DNA of 64,000 bases from Albugo candida. Lineage: Eukaryota; Oomycota; Peronosporomycetes; Albuginales. The translations under genes and the position numbers were made by a program. The DNA is taken from contig JBDOQK010000002.1 of NCBI GenBank assembly GCA_040437565.1, forward strand, positions 434,001 to 498,000. Direction: 5' to 3'. Position 1 is the first letter of the stretch, and each line of letters begins with the position of its first letter. Shown piece after piece: positions 11,240 to 23,755 of the stretch. A model generated the notes under the pieces. It made no database searches, was not told the origin of the DNA, and saw nothing but the letters and a program-made list of their open reading frames with translations.

Positions 11240-14200
11240 TTATGACTTTTTTATGCAAAAAAGACCGCCGAGTTGAGATTTACTTCCTGACGGACATTGA
11301 TAACATTTTCTTGCATTCTGATCCAATCCAAACATATAGGATCCAATTTGACAGCACCTCCCATTAGAAGCAGGTGAACTCACTTCTTCCGGTAGACGCA
11401 GAGAGCGTGTGCTTGCTCTTCCAGTAATCGGAGTATTTGTGGGGCTGACTGCAGGAGCACTGGGTCTTGAGACCGTATTGCTCGTAGGGACATTACCATC
11501 CCTTATTGGAGAACCAGTTCCTGTATTCCCACGTGTAGTACCAGTTGTAGGACGAGTTGCTGTAGTACCCGCATTTGCAGTGTTAGTCGATGTGGTACCC
11601 GGTGCTGCGGTACCAGTTGTAGTGTCAGGTGTTGTGCTATCTGTTGTGGCCGTCTCTAAACTCGATAAAGCCGAAGTTGCAATAGGAATCACTGCTGTGG
11701 TCACCTTGACGCGTATCATGAACGGACTTGTGATGTATCGATACGGAATCCGATTGGGTTGTTTTCCATTCTCGTCAGAGCCAAAATTTGAGAAATTAAG
11801 ACTTATATGCATGTCCGTGAAGAGAGGAATGCGGAGACCATCTTTGCGTGTTTTGGCAAGTCCACTTTTCTCAAAGCATAACGGTCGAAGATTTGCTCCA
11901 CATTCTGCATATGGAGATGTTTCGGCTCTTGTTTGACATTGCCCGGTCGTGTATGCAACTTGCAGCTGGCGAATGGGTAAGCGATAGAAGCGACGCTTTA
12001 ACGCCGGTCCAACATCAGCGATTCCCCCAGTTCTGATGGTGATGACAACTTCTTCGGTATCGCTGTAGGTAGTAGGCGGTAGGTAGATCTTTAGCTTTTC
12101 CAAATAGGTTATAGAGGACGTCAGATCATTCTCATTATTGAGCCAATTGTGTTGCCTCAACCAAACATAGTCTAGTGGAAGACGAAATCGAGTCGATAGT
12201 CCACCCATGAGCTTTCGAATGTCCAGAAATGCCATATCATCTGCATTTTGTGGTCTGGTTGGAATGAAAGCGTCAAATTCTTCTGTCTGTGCTGTAAGAG
12301 ATGATTCAAACGATACAGCTAAATTCATATCTTCAGATGACAATTTCTGGAATGAGTAGACTTTCAAGCACGTTTCCGGAACCATCCCGGCATTTACATA
12401 ACCAGTTCGAGCACAGTAAAGATAGATTGTTGTGAGATACTTGATCTTCGTGATAGCATTTACTAATACCGAGGACGCGTAATCCGTCCATTGTTTTCGT
12501 CGTACCTGAACCAATTCTTTGTCTCGATCACCTTGATCCTCGGACCAACGTTCCTGGAGCGAGTTTCGCATCCCTTTGCTTGCTTTCAATGTGCTTTCCA
12601 TTTCAGCAAATGTGTCACCGGCGATGTCGACACTATCTGCTCCGGATAGAATGTCCCCAAGGTATGACAAAGCATCGTCTGATGCTTCCATAGCTTCTTG
12701 AAGATTGTCAAAGTAATCTGATTTGAGTTTGATGATTGTGACACATGGTGGATATGCTGGTCGATTGATATAGGTGCAGAAACCATCAGCGAGATTATCA
12801 AATACACTACCCAGGCTCTGAATGACTGCAGTCAGATTCAGACGCATGGTCTCATTGTGTACTTTACGAAATGCGGTGATTTTTTCGAAAAGGTTCGGGT
12901 CTTTCTTGTCCGATAGAACGGTATCAAGCAATGGATCGGCCATCTGACGAAGCGATTCAAGTTTTGGTATCTGCGTAGTGAGATTTTGCTGCAGTGTTTG
13001 TAGCTTTGGAAGGGCATCGGCAAGCGTTTTTCGAAGTTGANNNNNNNNNNNNNNNNNNNNNNNNNNNNNNNNNNNNNNNNNNNNNNNNNNNNNNNNNNNN
13101 NNNNNNNNNNNNNNNNNNNNNNNNNNNNNNNNNNNNNNNNGAAGTTGCAATAGGAATCACTGCTGTGGTCACCTTGACGCGTATCATGAACGGACTTGTG
13201 ATGTATCGATACGGAATCCGATTGGGTTGTTTTCCATTCTCGTCAGAGCCAAAATTTGAGAAATTAAGACTTATATGCATGTCCGTGAAGAGAGGAATGC
13301 GGAGACCATCTTTGCGTGTTTTGGCAAGTCCACTTTTCTCAAAGCATAACGGTCGAAGATTTGCTCCACATTCTGCATATGGAGATGTTTCGGCTCTTGT
13401 TTGACATTGCCCGGTCGTGTATGCAACTTGCAGCTGGCGAATGGGTAAGCGATAGAAGCGACGCTTTAACGCCGGTCCAACATCAGCGATTCCCCCAGTT
13501 CTGATGGTGATGACAACTTCTTCGGTATCGCTGTAGGTAGTAGGCGGTAGGTAGATCTTTAGCTTTTCCAAATAGGTTATAGAGGACGTCAGATCATTCT
13601 CATTATTGAGCCAATTGTGTTGCCTCAACCAAACATAGTCTAGTGGAAGACGAAATCGAGTCGATAGTCCACCCATGAGCTTTCGAATGTCCAGAAATGC
13701 CATATCATCTGCATTTTGTGGTCTGGTTGGAATGAAAGCGTCAAATTCTTCTGTCTGTGCTGTAAGAGATGATTCAAACGATACAGCTAAATTCATATCT
13801 TCAGATGACAATTTCTGGAATGAGTAGACTTTCAAGCACGTTTCCGGAACCATCCCGGCATTTACATAACCAGTTCGAGCACAGTAAAGATAGATTGTTG
13901 TGAGATACTTGATCTTCGTGATAGCATTTACTAATACCGAGGACGCGTAATCCGTCCATTGTTTTCGTCGTACCTGAACCAATTCTTTGTCTCGATCACC
14001 TTGATCCTCGGACCAACGTTCCTGGAGCGAGTTTCGCATCCCTTTGCTTGCTTTCAATGTGCTTTCCATTTCAGCAAATGTGTCACCGGCGATGTCGACA
14101 CTATCTGCTCCGGATAGAATGTCCCCAAGGTATGACAAAGCATCGTCTGATGCTTCCATAGCTTCTTGAAGATTGTCAAAGTAATCTGATTTGAGTTTGA

Positions 14201-16880
14201 TGATTGTGACACATGGTGGATATGCTGGTCGATTGATATAGGTGCAGAAACCATCAGCGAGATTATCAAATACACTACCCAGGCTCTGAATGACTGCAGT
14301 CAGATTCAGACGCATGGTCTCATTGTGTACTTTACGAAATGCGGTGATTTTTTCGAAAAGGTTCGGGTCTTTCTTGTCCGATAGAACGGTATCAAGCAAT
14401 GGATCGGCCATCTGACGAAGCGATTCAAGTTTTGGTATCTGTGTAGTGAGATTTTGCTGCAGTGTTTGTAGCTTTGGAAGGGCATCGGCAAGCGTTTTTC
14501 GAAGTTGAGTGTTGCCAGCTTCTTTAGAAATGGCGGTGGTTAAAGCCGTTATTTCGTTCCCGAGATTCATGTACCCAGCACCACCAGCAACTTGACCTCG
14601 AGGTTTTGCGATACTCTGAAACGTATCAGCAACTGCCAGTGTTGTCGTAACAATAGCAAAATATTTCTCCGTATTTACTTCTTGAATTGCTTGCTTGCCG
14701 ATATCCTTGAGTGCTTTCAAGTAAGCATCCTTTCCATTCATTGCCGCTTTGTATCGATCACGAGCAATTAACCGTGCTTGTTCTAGTGTCGCTTTTCCGA
14801 GCCGTGCCTCGAAGATTCCAACTGATTTGGACTGATTAAAGGCGGCGATAGAGTCTTGTCGAACTTGCTCACTTGTTTTGCTCATCGAGCTCAGAGTAGC
14901 GTCTGTGATCTCATTCAGTGACAATTGTGTCCATTCCATCAGCGCAAGTTTCAATTCGGTTTTTTTCTCGGAGATTCCCTCAAGGAAGGTCGCTATCTTC
15001 TGCTGTTGTAGCAATAGTTGACTATATCGTTGCATGTCAATGTTCGCAGTCGAACGGAGGTCCACGACGGCGTCAGGCGTCGTCAAGTGCTCGACATAGC
15101 TTTCAACTTGACTCATCATTTGAGAAATGTAAGTTAAGAAGCAGAACGATAGCTCCAAATCATCACCACAGAACGTTTCAGCGAATTCAATCATGTTTTG
15201 TAGTCCGGGGAGAGAAGACACATTCATCACGGCTTCAATGTCGTATTGCTGGAAAGCTTCATCAAGCTTGGGAAGCACGAATGCTGCAAAATTATCCCCG
15301 ATCGTAGTGTGTTCTGCTAGCCACGCTGTGGCCAAATTTGTAAGCAATGCGAGTTCGGGAAAGATGTAATTGCGTTTGGGTACTAGAGTTGTTATTTCTT
15401 TCGTGAGTACGGCCGAGAACCAGTATTCATCAGCTTTTCCTTTCAGAGGAGTGGCCATGATGTCACTAGACATTTCGAGAGAGGGGATTCGAGTCAAGTT
15501 GGCGACTTGGATGATAGAGATGTTACCACCACTGCTCTCCATCAGCATCCATGCAAGATTATACGATGCCCTGAAATATCGAAGGACCTCTGGATTCAGA
15601 TCAGTGTCTGGTGGAAAATGACCAAGACTTAGATCCACGTCTTGCATCACTGTATTTGCCAACACTGCCGATTGCACATAAAATTGCGTTTCCAATAGCG
15701 TGCTATTATTGATCCCAGCCATAGCAACTGCCAGAGTTTCATTCATTTGATGGTAAAAGAGGCCCCATTCCGATGAAGCAATATGAGGAGATGACGTGGC
15801 TGTCAGCCACAATGCGAAATCGTCAGGAAAATGTGTTCCTAACGAATCATATAGATTTTGGTAATCAGCCAAAAGTGCAGTCTCCGTTATTAGTGTCACT
15901 GCGTGCTTGACAATCAGCACAAGGTCGTATCCAGTTGCATTGGGCAGTATAAGAGTAGAAAAATTGATTTTTAAAGGAATCGCTAATGATAAGTCATAGC
16001 TGATCCATGCTGGACTCGGACGATTCACACTAAGCTCTTCCATCCGATTCTTTAGAATTGCCAGATCGATACTGGAACGTAGTATAGACATCTGATCGAT
16101 TGGATTGCTTGCCTTTGCCACTTGAGCCATTTTGATACCATTTGTGAATGCATTCCACGGATGGAACAGCGCATGCCCATCGATTGCTGGACCCAAGACA
16201 CCAAAATGAGTAGAGTCGAATTTGACGAGTCGTACAAAGAATCCTCCCGTGCTGATCGCAAGCACTGGTTCAGTTGGATGGCCAATGACTTGAAAAAGCG
16301 TTGCGCTTGCGACGTCTGTCACGATATCAATGGAGCGGCTTGTCAAATTAGCAGACCAATATTTTTGAGCCTGGCTAATCAGAGCAAGGCTTCCTTTCGT
16401 GAATTCCAATGAGAAGTAACTATATTCTGTCAATTTGTCAGCCGACGTCACCTTATAGTCCGTACCGATGGACGGATTTGCGACAAATTTTGGAATTGAC
16501 GCATCTGGAGGATAACACAGGAAGGCAATCATTTTGACTTCCGATGCTGATCCACCCAATCCAGACGTATCGACAAAGAAATCCGCTGCCAGGTCTCGAT
16601 TTCTCGCGACTTTAGTCCACGAGCCCTATGCGTTTGAATAGAGAATTTTGCTTAGTGATAATAAAAGAGCCTTGAGAGGAAGAACACAAACCAGCTCCAA
16701 GCTTGCACTACTTTGACCAGCGCTATTCGTAGGTTCGCTTCGTCCATCGTTGGCTGCCGGTGTGCTAAATACAGAATAAGTCGAGTCGGGAGCACCATTT
16801 ACCGTGCCAGGCTGACCATTGAGTCCGACGAATAGCAAAGTGAATAGAAATGCGTGCGCGATGTGTATCATGTGATGCAT
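11240..16880 (-). CDS. Giant secreted protein, copy A of a divergent paralog pair (unknown family)
   Basis: Exon 1 is 16880-16692 and holds a signal peptide (MHHMIHIAHAFLFTLLFVG, likely cleaved after GLNG). A 66-nt phase-0 intron leads to exon 2, 16625 to 11240. With the 1368-bp doubling at gap 3 removed, the protein has 1368 residues. After the signal, a probably beta-rich N-terminal region is followed by a long helical middle with many conserved Trp/Tyr positions (such as WISYDLSLAIPL near residue 268). A Thr/Ala/Gly-rich linker of about 85 residues precedes a Cys-rich end module: GRCC, then CYQCPSG and GGLFC. The neighbour at 17162 encodes a clear paralog with the same intron position, the same WxxYDLSL block and the same tail. 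I know no named family. Extracellular or haustorial secretion is inferred from the signal peptide. The function is unknown. Confidence 0.85.
11673..14508. other. Assembly gap with 1368-bp duplicated flanks (gap 3)
   Basis: N at 13041-13140. Bases 11673-13040 recur at 13141-14508 with one difference that I noticed (ctgcgtag versus ctgtgtag near 12974 and 14442). The near identity over 1.37 kb shows an overlap that was not merged, possibly because the two contigs came from different haplotypes. Confidence 0.9.
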
Positions 16881-17161
16881 TTTTGCTAATAAGAATCCAT
16901 GGGTAGCAAGACCCCCATTTGTGTGTATACAATATCCAAGCTTTTACTGAATTACGTGCCAGATATAAAGTTGCTCTAATACGTCATCAGTAGATCAGCG
17001 ATATGACTACTATAACCTGTGCAGAGGTAGGTGACCGTAGAAGACGGAGGTATCGGCATGACTCAGACGATTCAATGCGTGGCAGTAGGGGCACCACATG
17101 TTGTCTAAAACATAATTTCATTTCAACTCACACTAAGAACTTTAAGTTGTGACAAGCACGA
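16881..17161. promoter_or_regulatory. Bidirectional intergenic region between the two giant secreted paralogs
   Basis: These 281 bp separate the two start codons of the divergent paralogs and must carry both promoters. I see no long inverted repeat or obvious TATA box in a fixed place. Shared control of the two genes is an inference from this arrangement. Confidence 0.5.
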
Positions 17162-20100
17162 ATGAAAGTGTTGGTTTCATGGAAATGCACAATATGTGTG
17201 CTGCAGATTCTATTTTGCTTACTAGGTGGACAACCACTGGAGGCAAACCCCGCTGATGGAAGCCCAGTCTCGCCAACAAGCGGTGGCCAAAATCAAGCTG
17301 CTGGCTCTAATGATTTGCCCTCTCGTGATGGCAATAACAGAGCCGTGCAAACGAATTTGGAGAGTACTCAAGAAATATCGCAACCGCTAGTCCAATCCGG
17401 AACAAAACAAGAGCTTCTAGCAGAGACTCCATCCCCACAAGCGAAAAAGAAAGTCGGGCCGCCATTTTGGATTATGCCCAAGAACGATGCGTCCAATAAT
17501 GAACTAATGGTACTATACCAACGCGTTTTCTTCGATTATACTCACTAACGCGATTAATGTAGGCTGGGTGGCAACAAGTCACCATGGAATCACAGCTTCC
17601 ACTGAAATTTTGCTCGAAAGCAAATGAGGAGGCACCAGTTGAAAATCAGGATATCAGTGCCTGCGATTATATGGCTTTTGCTGTGATAGACACAAACTAT
17701 GAGACCAAGTACATTTGCGCTGGAGACGAGAATATTGTACAGGTCAAATCTACACCCCCAGCTAAGGGAATGGGACGCATGACTAGAAGTCTCATCGACG
17801 TGGGTGCACCCCCCGTCACTCCAAATCCCGGCGTGGTAATAGGTGCAAGCATGACAAGACCCGATCCGATAGATCCTCCAGGAGCGACACCGTCTTCCAA
17901 AATTATGGTTCACAAACAGTATTCGGACAAATGCCTTTTTCGTTTTCAATTCGCATCAGCATCTGGCCATCTGATATTCTTCGATCAGGAGAAAACATTA
18001 TTTTGGGCGATCGACCCGGAAACCCGGGTCCTGCAGGCTGTGAAGGACGAAAATTCCGCTACAGCATTCGAAATGTTTCGAAGTGTACATACGGACGCAA
18101 TTCTACTGAGAGGTGGTCCATTTTTCCTATCAATTGTTGGCTCACGCTCGGCACCGTCAGCTGAACCAACCACTACTGCAGCACCTGTAGCAGAACCATC
18201 CGCTTCTGTATCACCGGTAACACCAACCACTCCCGGCAGTCCCGCTTCCGTTCCTCCAACCACACCTGATGCTGCTCCACCAGTATCCCGGCTACTGGAT
18301 ACACCGGCATCCCCACCTCTTTCAAAGCCTGTGGTGAAGAAATTGAATGTCTATGCTCTCCTGGGCTCAACTTCTTTCTATATATTCGCCTCAAACGCGA
18401 TTACGAATGCCGCATATTTGCTGCCACCTAAAAGTGTGCAAGCAATCGACAACAAGACCGCCTTATCATCCACTGTCGATGCGATTGAAGCTCGTGTGCT
18501 TGGCTATCGTCTCCAATATCTCCAATCATCAAGAAAGCTGCTTTCATCTACATGGATGGCGTACGATCTCTCCCTACTGGTCCTTCTCAAACGTCCATTT
18601 AACGTATTTCAGATATCAGGTGCGAAAACATGGGATCTTGCGGCCGCCTTTCGAAAAGCTATTGCATTAATCACCGAGAAAATGCTGCCTCAATACACTG
18701 AGATGTATCCATCACTTGGAAGAGGTTTTTCAAAGGCGTTCTCGGTATACGCAATTGCATCATCAACGACCGTTGTTGTGGAAAATCCGCAAGTCTGGCA
18801 AGAAGTCGCAAGTGAGTATGTCAAGATCCTCAATGACAAAGACGACTTAGCAATGCACGTTGGAGCAACCGTCTTCGCTCAAGCCATGATGCAAGATGCA
18901 GAAGAGAAGACGTCTTTTTTCACTGCTTCCAGTCTCAGTGTTCCAGAAGTTATGGCTGTGTATTATCGAAGTTCATGCGCGCTCGCATTCATCAGAACCG
19001 ACCTCCCTCTCCTCGACAGACTCAATCTCGTCCAGTTTTTAACAAATCGATTCAAGAAATTTAGGGAAGAACTCGCTCTCCCTGCCGAACCGATCGGAAC
19101 ATATTGGTTTTCCAGCCTTCTTAATTCCGAACGCTTCGGAATCGATACGAGTGATATTCTTATCGATTTGGGCTTACTTCGAGCACTGGATCCGATATTC
19201 TTAGCCGAGAAAACAAACGTCGGCGATCGTATCTCAAACAAAATATTCCTCCAGATCAACAATGTTTTGCAATCATCAAATGGAATTGACATACGTCGTA
19301 TCAGTGAGCTTGTCGAGAGTTTCGATTACGATGAAGTCACCATGATTATTGATCAAATTTGCATGACGGAGAAACTTCGGATCGAATTGTGTGTTTTGCC
19401 GCTTCTCTTTCGACAGATACAAAATATGCGTGGTAGTCAAAACAACTTACTCAGCTCGAACACTACTACGGACTTGACCATAGGTGAATATAACAACTAC
19501 GAAGAGTACTTACAGCTCGTGGTAGAAGATAAACGACATCTTCAGATTGGGTTAGAACTGGCCAAAACTATCGATCAGTTTAACAATCTGACATTTGAGA
19601 TAGGAAAGGATATCTCTAACACCATAGCTGAAACAACAGTAGCCACCATCACGGAAAACAGTAAAAATATGGCAAAAACAGTGCAATTACTCAATCAGTA
19701 TCTGAGCAGTGAATCGAAATTCCGAGTGCAGGCATTCAACAGCCGTATGATCCAAAAATTGAACATTATCTATACTCGAGGAGCAAAAGTAAAGGTATTG
19801 GTGAAACCATTTTTGGAAAAAATTCGTCGAATCGCACTGTTTGCAATGGCTCGGGCTGCTGTTGATCTTGCGGTCAATATGATCTTTATGGTTTTCCAGA
19901 TTGTTGATTTAGCTGCGAGTTTCAGGAAAGGAGGCCCAAAAGATATTGGGACAATTGGAGGTGTTGTCGGCACCGCAAGGGATTTACTAGCGAGCTTGAA
20001 GACTATGAGCGATACTATCGGTCTGATTGAAATTCTAATCGCTCTGTCGACGCAATTGATAGAGCTTGGTGTGAAAGTCCAACAAGTAATGCCAAAAATG

Positions 20101-21672
20101 ATGAAAATTCGAGGCGCTGCAGAAACTCTGACCGACATAAGTGGTCGCAATATGTCAATTGCAGAAAGACAGGCAGCAGCTGATAGTTTCCTCAACGCGG
20201 TAAAAGATTATAGACCCCCATTGACGCTCGCAGAGATTAATTCCTTGGAGAAGCAGCTCACAGCCATTGCCAGGAAAATGTGCGTTGTATCTCAAACTGC
20301 TGCCTCAAATGATTGCGTCACCGCTCCAGCGGATGCCACTGGATTGTTTGGTCACATCGATGGCATACTTTTTCTCACGGATGAAGCCACGCAGATCTTA
20401 TACCAACACACCTTAGAAGCAATAAATGCACGTACGCGATCACTTCTACAAGACACTGCGGAGGAAAATGAAGCCCAAGTTGGGAAAGCTGAGCCTACAG
20501 GCAATGAAGTAAAAAAAGAAAGGGTGGAAGCTTTCCAACGCCAAATACGTGAACAACGATATAAAAACTCGGTTGCAATCGTAGCCACATTACTCAATCA
20601 ATTTCAGATCACGTCGGCATTAATCAACAAATGTAACCGAGAAGCATATATGAATGGTGGGTTGCCGACAACCCTTTGTCAGCAAGCGCTGTACTCTGGC
20701 AATCCTGTGGCCGATGAGACTTTGCTGAAGATCATGACATCCCGTGCACGGTCAAATGAGCCAACCATCGTAAGAAATACAGCAACAATTCCAACAATGC
20801 CATCATCACCTGACGATCTCGCCTACATCGACTTGGCCAAACTGAGTATGGGTGAAGCACACTACTTCCAGCTAAGCACCAATGTATCATGGCTGATGAG
20901 CAATAATTGGATACAGCAAGAAAGCGAGATGACCAACTATGTGAGCTATCTCACCAAACTGCGAATAAAGCTGCCGCTTTTGCTTGACAATTGCTTAACC
21001 GAGCAATGTCAGATGACCATTACACTGCAATCCATGCCAATTTCGGATTTAGGACCTTCCATGAAGAATAAGAAATATCGATTGAGTCCACGAACATACA
21101 AAACGGAGTTTGATCAGGTTTCAAGCGATACACAAAAAAAATCGACAGCTTGTGAAAGTGTCGAGTATCAGAACTGCGATTCCCGATACCCACAATACTG
21201 TTTTCGAAGTCATGGAGTCTCTGACGCGAGTGCTTCGAAAGGGTTGCATCCGTCCATGTTCTCCCAGTTCGCTATGATCGCAGAAGTGGAAACTTCGGGA
21301 GATTCTAAACCCCGTGCTATTCCTTACCAGCTCGAAGCCACACCGTTTAGTGTTTACGTCGACTACGAAGCAATTCGGTATCCTGTCCGAGCTGATGCTG
21401 ATTCTGAAGATATTGCAAGGATGCGAAGCCGACGATTAAAACTATCACGACCAGGTCCAAAGGCTTCAAATCCGATCCCGAGTGCCTCCAATCCGACTTC
21501 GGGTGCTTTTAATCCAAGACCAAGTGTTTCCAATCCAACATCGAGTGCTTCCGGACGTTGCTGTCCAAAGGGAGAGTACTTGAGAAACTCAAATAGCGAA
21601 CAAAATTGTTCTCCATGTCAGCCAGGCACATTTTCTCGATTCGGAGGTCTGTTCTGCGCTAGGAGCACGTGA
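17162..21672 (+). CDS. Giant secreted protein, copy B of the divergent paralog pair (unknown family)
   Basis: Exon 1 is 17162-17509, a 53-nt phase-0 intron with a CTAAC branch-like site follows, and exon 2 is 17563-21672; 1485 residues. The N-terminus is a signal peptide (MKVLVSWKCTICVLQILFCL). Exon 2 starts AGWQQV, matching GSWTKV at the same intron position in copy A. A Pro/Ala/Thr-rich insert lies near residues 315-375 and is absent from copy A. WMAYDLSLLVLL (near residue 445) aligns with WISYDLSLAIPL of copy A. Residues about 870-902 form a strongly hydrophobic stretch (MARAAVDLAVNMIFMVFQIV), and a second, milder one follows near 935-965, which might be a buried or membrane-inserting helical hairpin. 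A linker of SNP-type repeats (SNPIPSASNP and similar) precedes the Cys-rich end (GRCC, CSPCQPG, GGLFC). The frame is intact. The function is unknown. Confidence 0.87.
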
Positions 21673-21800
21673 ATAATGTGTCTGAACCGTAAATTGGATG
21701 CTTTTCTAAGTATAGCATGCACATCAGTTATCCGATTATAATAATCATTTTGGTTTAGTTTTCTTTCCATCGAGCACTCAATTTGTATACTAAGATTGAA

Positions 21801-22402
21801 ATGTCCCGACGATTGATAAAAGAGCTGTTGGAATTTGAGACTAGTCCTCCAGATTGGTGCACCGTGAGCCCGGTGGAGGATAATATGATGCATTGGAATG
21901 CGATAGTAATTGGACCGGTACGTGATGGGGATGTTCAAAGCTGGCTTTTGTCTAATATTTGGATACTGGAGTAGGAAAACACACCTTACGCAGGCGGTGC
22001 CTTTACTATCGATATTTTATTTTCGAATGATTATCCTTTCAAAGCTCCAAAGGTGGTGCTTTTTGTACTTTTAGTTGAAGGATGTGTTACTTAAATGAGC
22101 GTGTAGCTCAAATTCGCGACCAGAGTGTATCACCCCAACATTAAAACACAAACAGGCGAAATCTGCGCCGATATTATCAATGAGGTGCGTCGTTTGTTCA
22201 ACGTTTGGGTTTCTTAATTGTCACATATTTGTAGAACTGGAGCCCGACACTTAATGTTTTGTACTGCCTTACAGCCATTATGCAAATTTTGGAGCATCCA
22301 AACACCGATAATCCATTAGAGCCAGAAATTGCAAAGCTGCTCCAAGACGAGCGACAAGAATTTGAGAAGACTGCAATGGAGTGGACGAAGCAATATGCTT
22401 AA
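21801..22402 (+). CDS. Ubiquitin-conjugating enzyme E2
   Basis: Four exons, 21801-21917, 21975-22052, 22107-22184 and 22235-22402, all joined in phase 0 by introns of 57, 54 and 50 nt; 146 residues, the size of a bare class I UBC domain. The HPN motif is at 74-76 and the predicted catalytic Cys is C85 in GEICADII, the same number as in UBE2D enzymes. NWSPTLNV follows the active site as usual. The middle reads TPYAGGAFTIDILF and YPFKAPK, both standard. Alanine replaces the common Leu after the catalytic Cys (ICAD rather than ICLD), so the precise E2 subtype is unsure. The enzyme accepts ubiquitin from E1 and passes it to E3 or substrate. The upstream in-frame TTG codon at 21783 is not the start. 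Confidence 0.9.
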
Positions 22403-22460
22403 TAAGCAGACGTGGAATCGTAGTGATTTTATAAGGTGTACAAATTTACTATGGCTTTTT

Positions 22461-23607
22461 TCATGTGTCAAGGGCCCAACTCGCGGTCTCTGGTCCATTT
22501 ATAAACCAGATCTGTTGTAGCCATAAGCCCTTTGCTGGAGCTGACGGGCCAGCCTCCAGTTGAGATTGTAGAATCTTTTGCATAGCTTGGGGGTGCTGAG
22601 ACCCTTCTCCAATACGTCGAAGACTTCCGACGATGCGTCGCACCATATGTCGCAAAAATCCATTCGCCACGAGCTCTATACAAATAAAATGAGTACTAGT
22701 GCCCGCCTCCATATGACTGAGCTCGGTTTGGTAGTTCACAAGCTCTCCAGAACCGCTTACAGCTGGGTCCAGACAAAACGTCAAATTTCTATCACATGAT
22801 TACACTTGTCACGGCCGAGCGATGCGAATGTCATTGTTTCTACCTTTTCAATGTGACGCTAGCCCGAAATAAAGTTCGGATAGTCGATTTTTTTCCTTCT
22901 GAGGCCAGTCTGAGCCCCTGAGAGAATGGCTCAAAGTCATGAGTTCCTATCAAAATGCTACAGCAAATTGGGTCACAGATTGGGTCACAAAGAAGCATAA
23001 AAGTTACTCGAGAGCTTCCTGTAGTCGAGCTGGGTCAATTCTCGTTTTTAGAAACCAAGAGTACTTGCCAAGCTCAAGGTCGGGACGAGTACCTTGCTGG
23101 ATGTAGTATACATAGCGTTTGCGGTGTGGCCGTATGCGAGTAGAATCAGCGACAAACTCTTCTAGAGGTGCGAGACAATGCACACGAATTGTTGACGGAA
23201 GCCTATCCAACGAACGTGAGTGCAATGACCCATTACGTGAGTCAATTTGTACTCGTCATTAAGCCTCTTCAACAGCACATCCAGAGGTATTTCTAACACG
23301 GACAAGCGAAACGAAGCAAATTGCTACGTAGACGTAGCGTTCAGTTTCTCAGTTATGTACTCCAATGTGAATACGTTACAGCAAGTGCATGAGTACCAGC
23401 ATCTGTGCGGCTTACTGCATTCACATTAATCCGTTTGGGCTGTTTTAGCGCCCTCGATAGTGAATCCTCGACAATCTGCTGCACACTGAAAAATCCAGGT
23501 TTACTAGCTTCTGGCTGTCTTTGCCAGCCAATAAAATCGGTTCCGTAGTACGCGATCGACATCCCATAGCGATTTTCTTCAGCAAAACTTCTTTCAGATG
23601 TGCGCAT
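22461..23607 (-). CDS. tRNA pseudouridine synthase, TruA/PUS1 family
   Basis: Five exons: 23607-23380, 23323-23253, 23202-23008, 22957-22844 and 22788-22461. Introns are 50-56 nt and all phases agree; 311 residues. Family signatures appear in order: YYGTDFIGWQRQP near residue 20, the catalytic motif SRTDAGTHA with Asp69, RLNDELPSTIRV, FVADSTRIRPHRKRYVY, LIGTHDFEPF, and FLRHMVRRIVGSLRRIGEG near the end. TruA-type enzymes convert uridines in the tRNA anticodon arm to pseudouridine. At 311 residues it is close to bacterial TruA, shorter than Pus1/Pus3, so an organellar or minimal form is possible; no clear targeting peptide is visible. It is convergent with the E2 gene and divergent from the Sec8-like gene. 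Confidence 0.9.
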
Positions 23608-23755
23608 TTATACGAAAATGTATTGGTTGTGCGCGTCAGAAGCTCTTGGCCTGACTAACAGCCACTCGTAATCATGGACGCGAAGGACGAAGGCTCTCAA
23701 ACAGCGCTGCCGGCCTCTAATTCCATCGGTATACAAACGGTCGGATATTTACAGC
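23608..23755. promoter_or_regulatory. Shared upstream region of the TruA-like and Sec8-like genes
   Basis: A 148-bp space separates the two divergent start codons. An additional ATG at 23674 opens a 42-codon frame, but its frame cannot be joined to the Sec8-like exon by any normal-length intron that I could find. Confidence 0.4.

Noticed and set aside
11409-11936. Plus-strand frame of 175 codons opposite the giant secreted gene
   Set aside because: Antisense to the Thr/Ala-rich linker of copy A; its Val-rich composition is a shadow of that repeat.
23674-23755. ATG at 23674 as start of the Sec8-like protein
   Set aside because: Its frame can reach the next exon only through an intron of about 26 nt or with mismatched phase.
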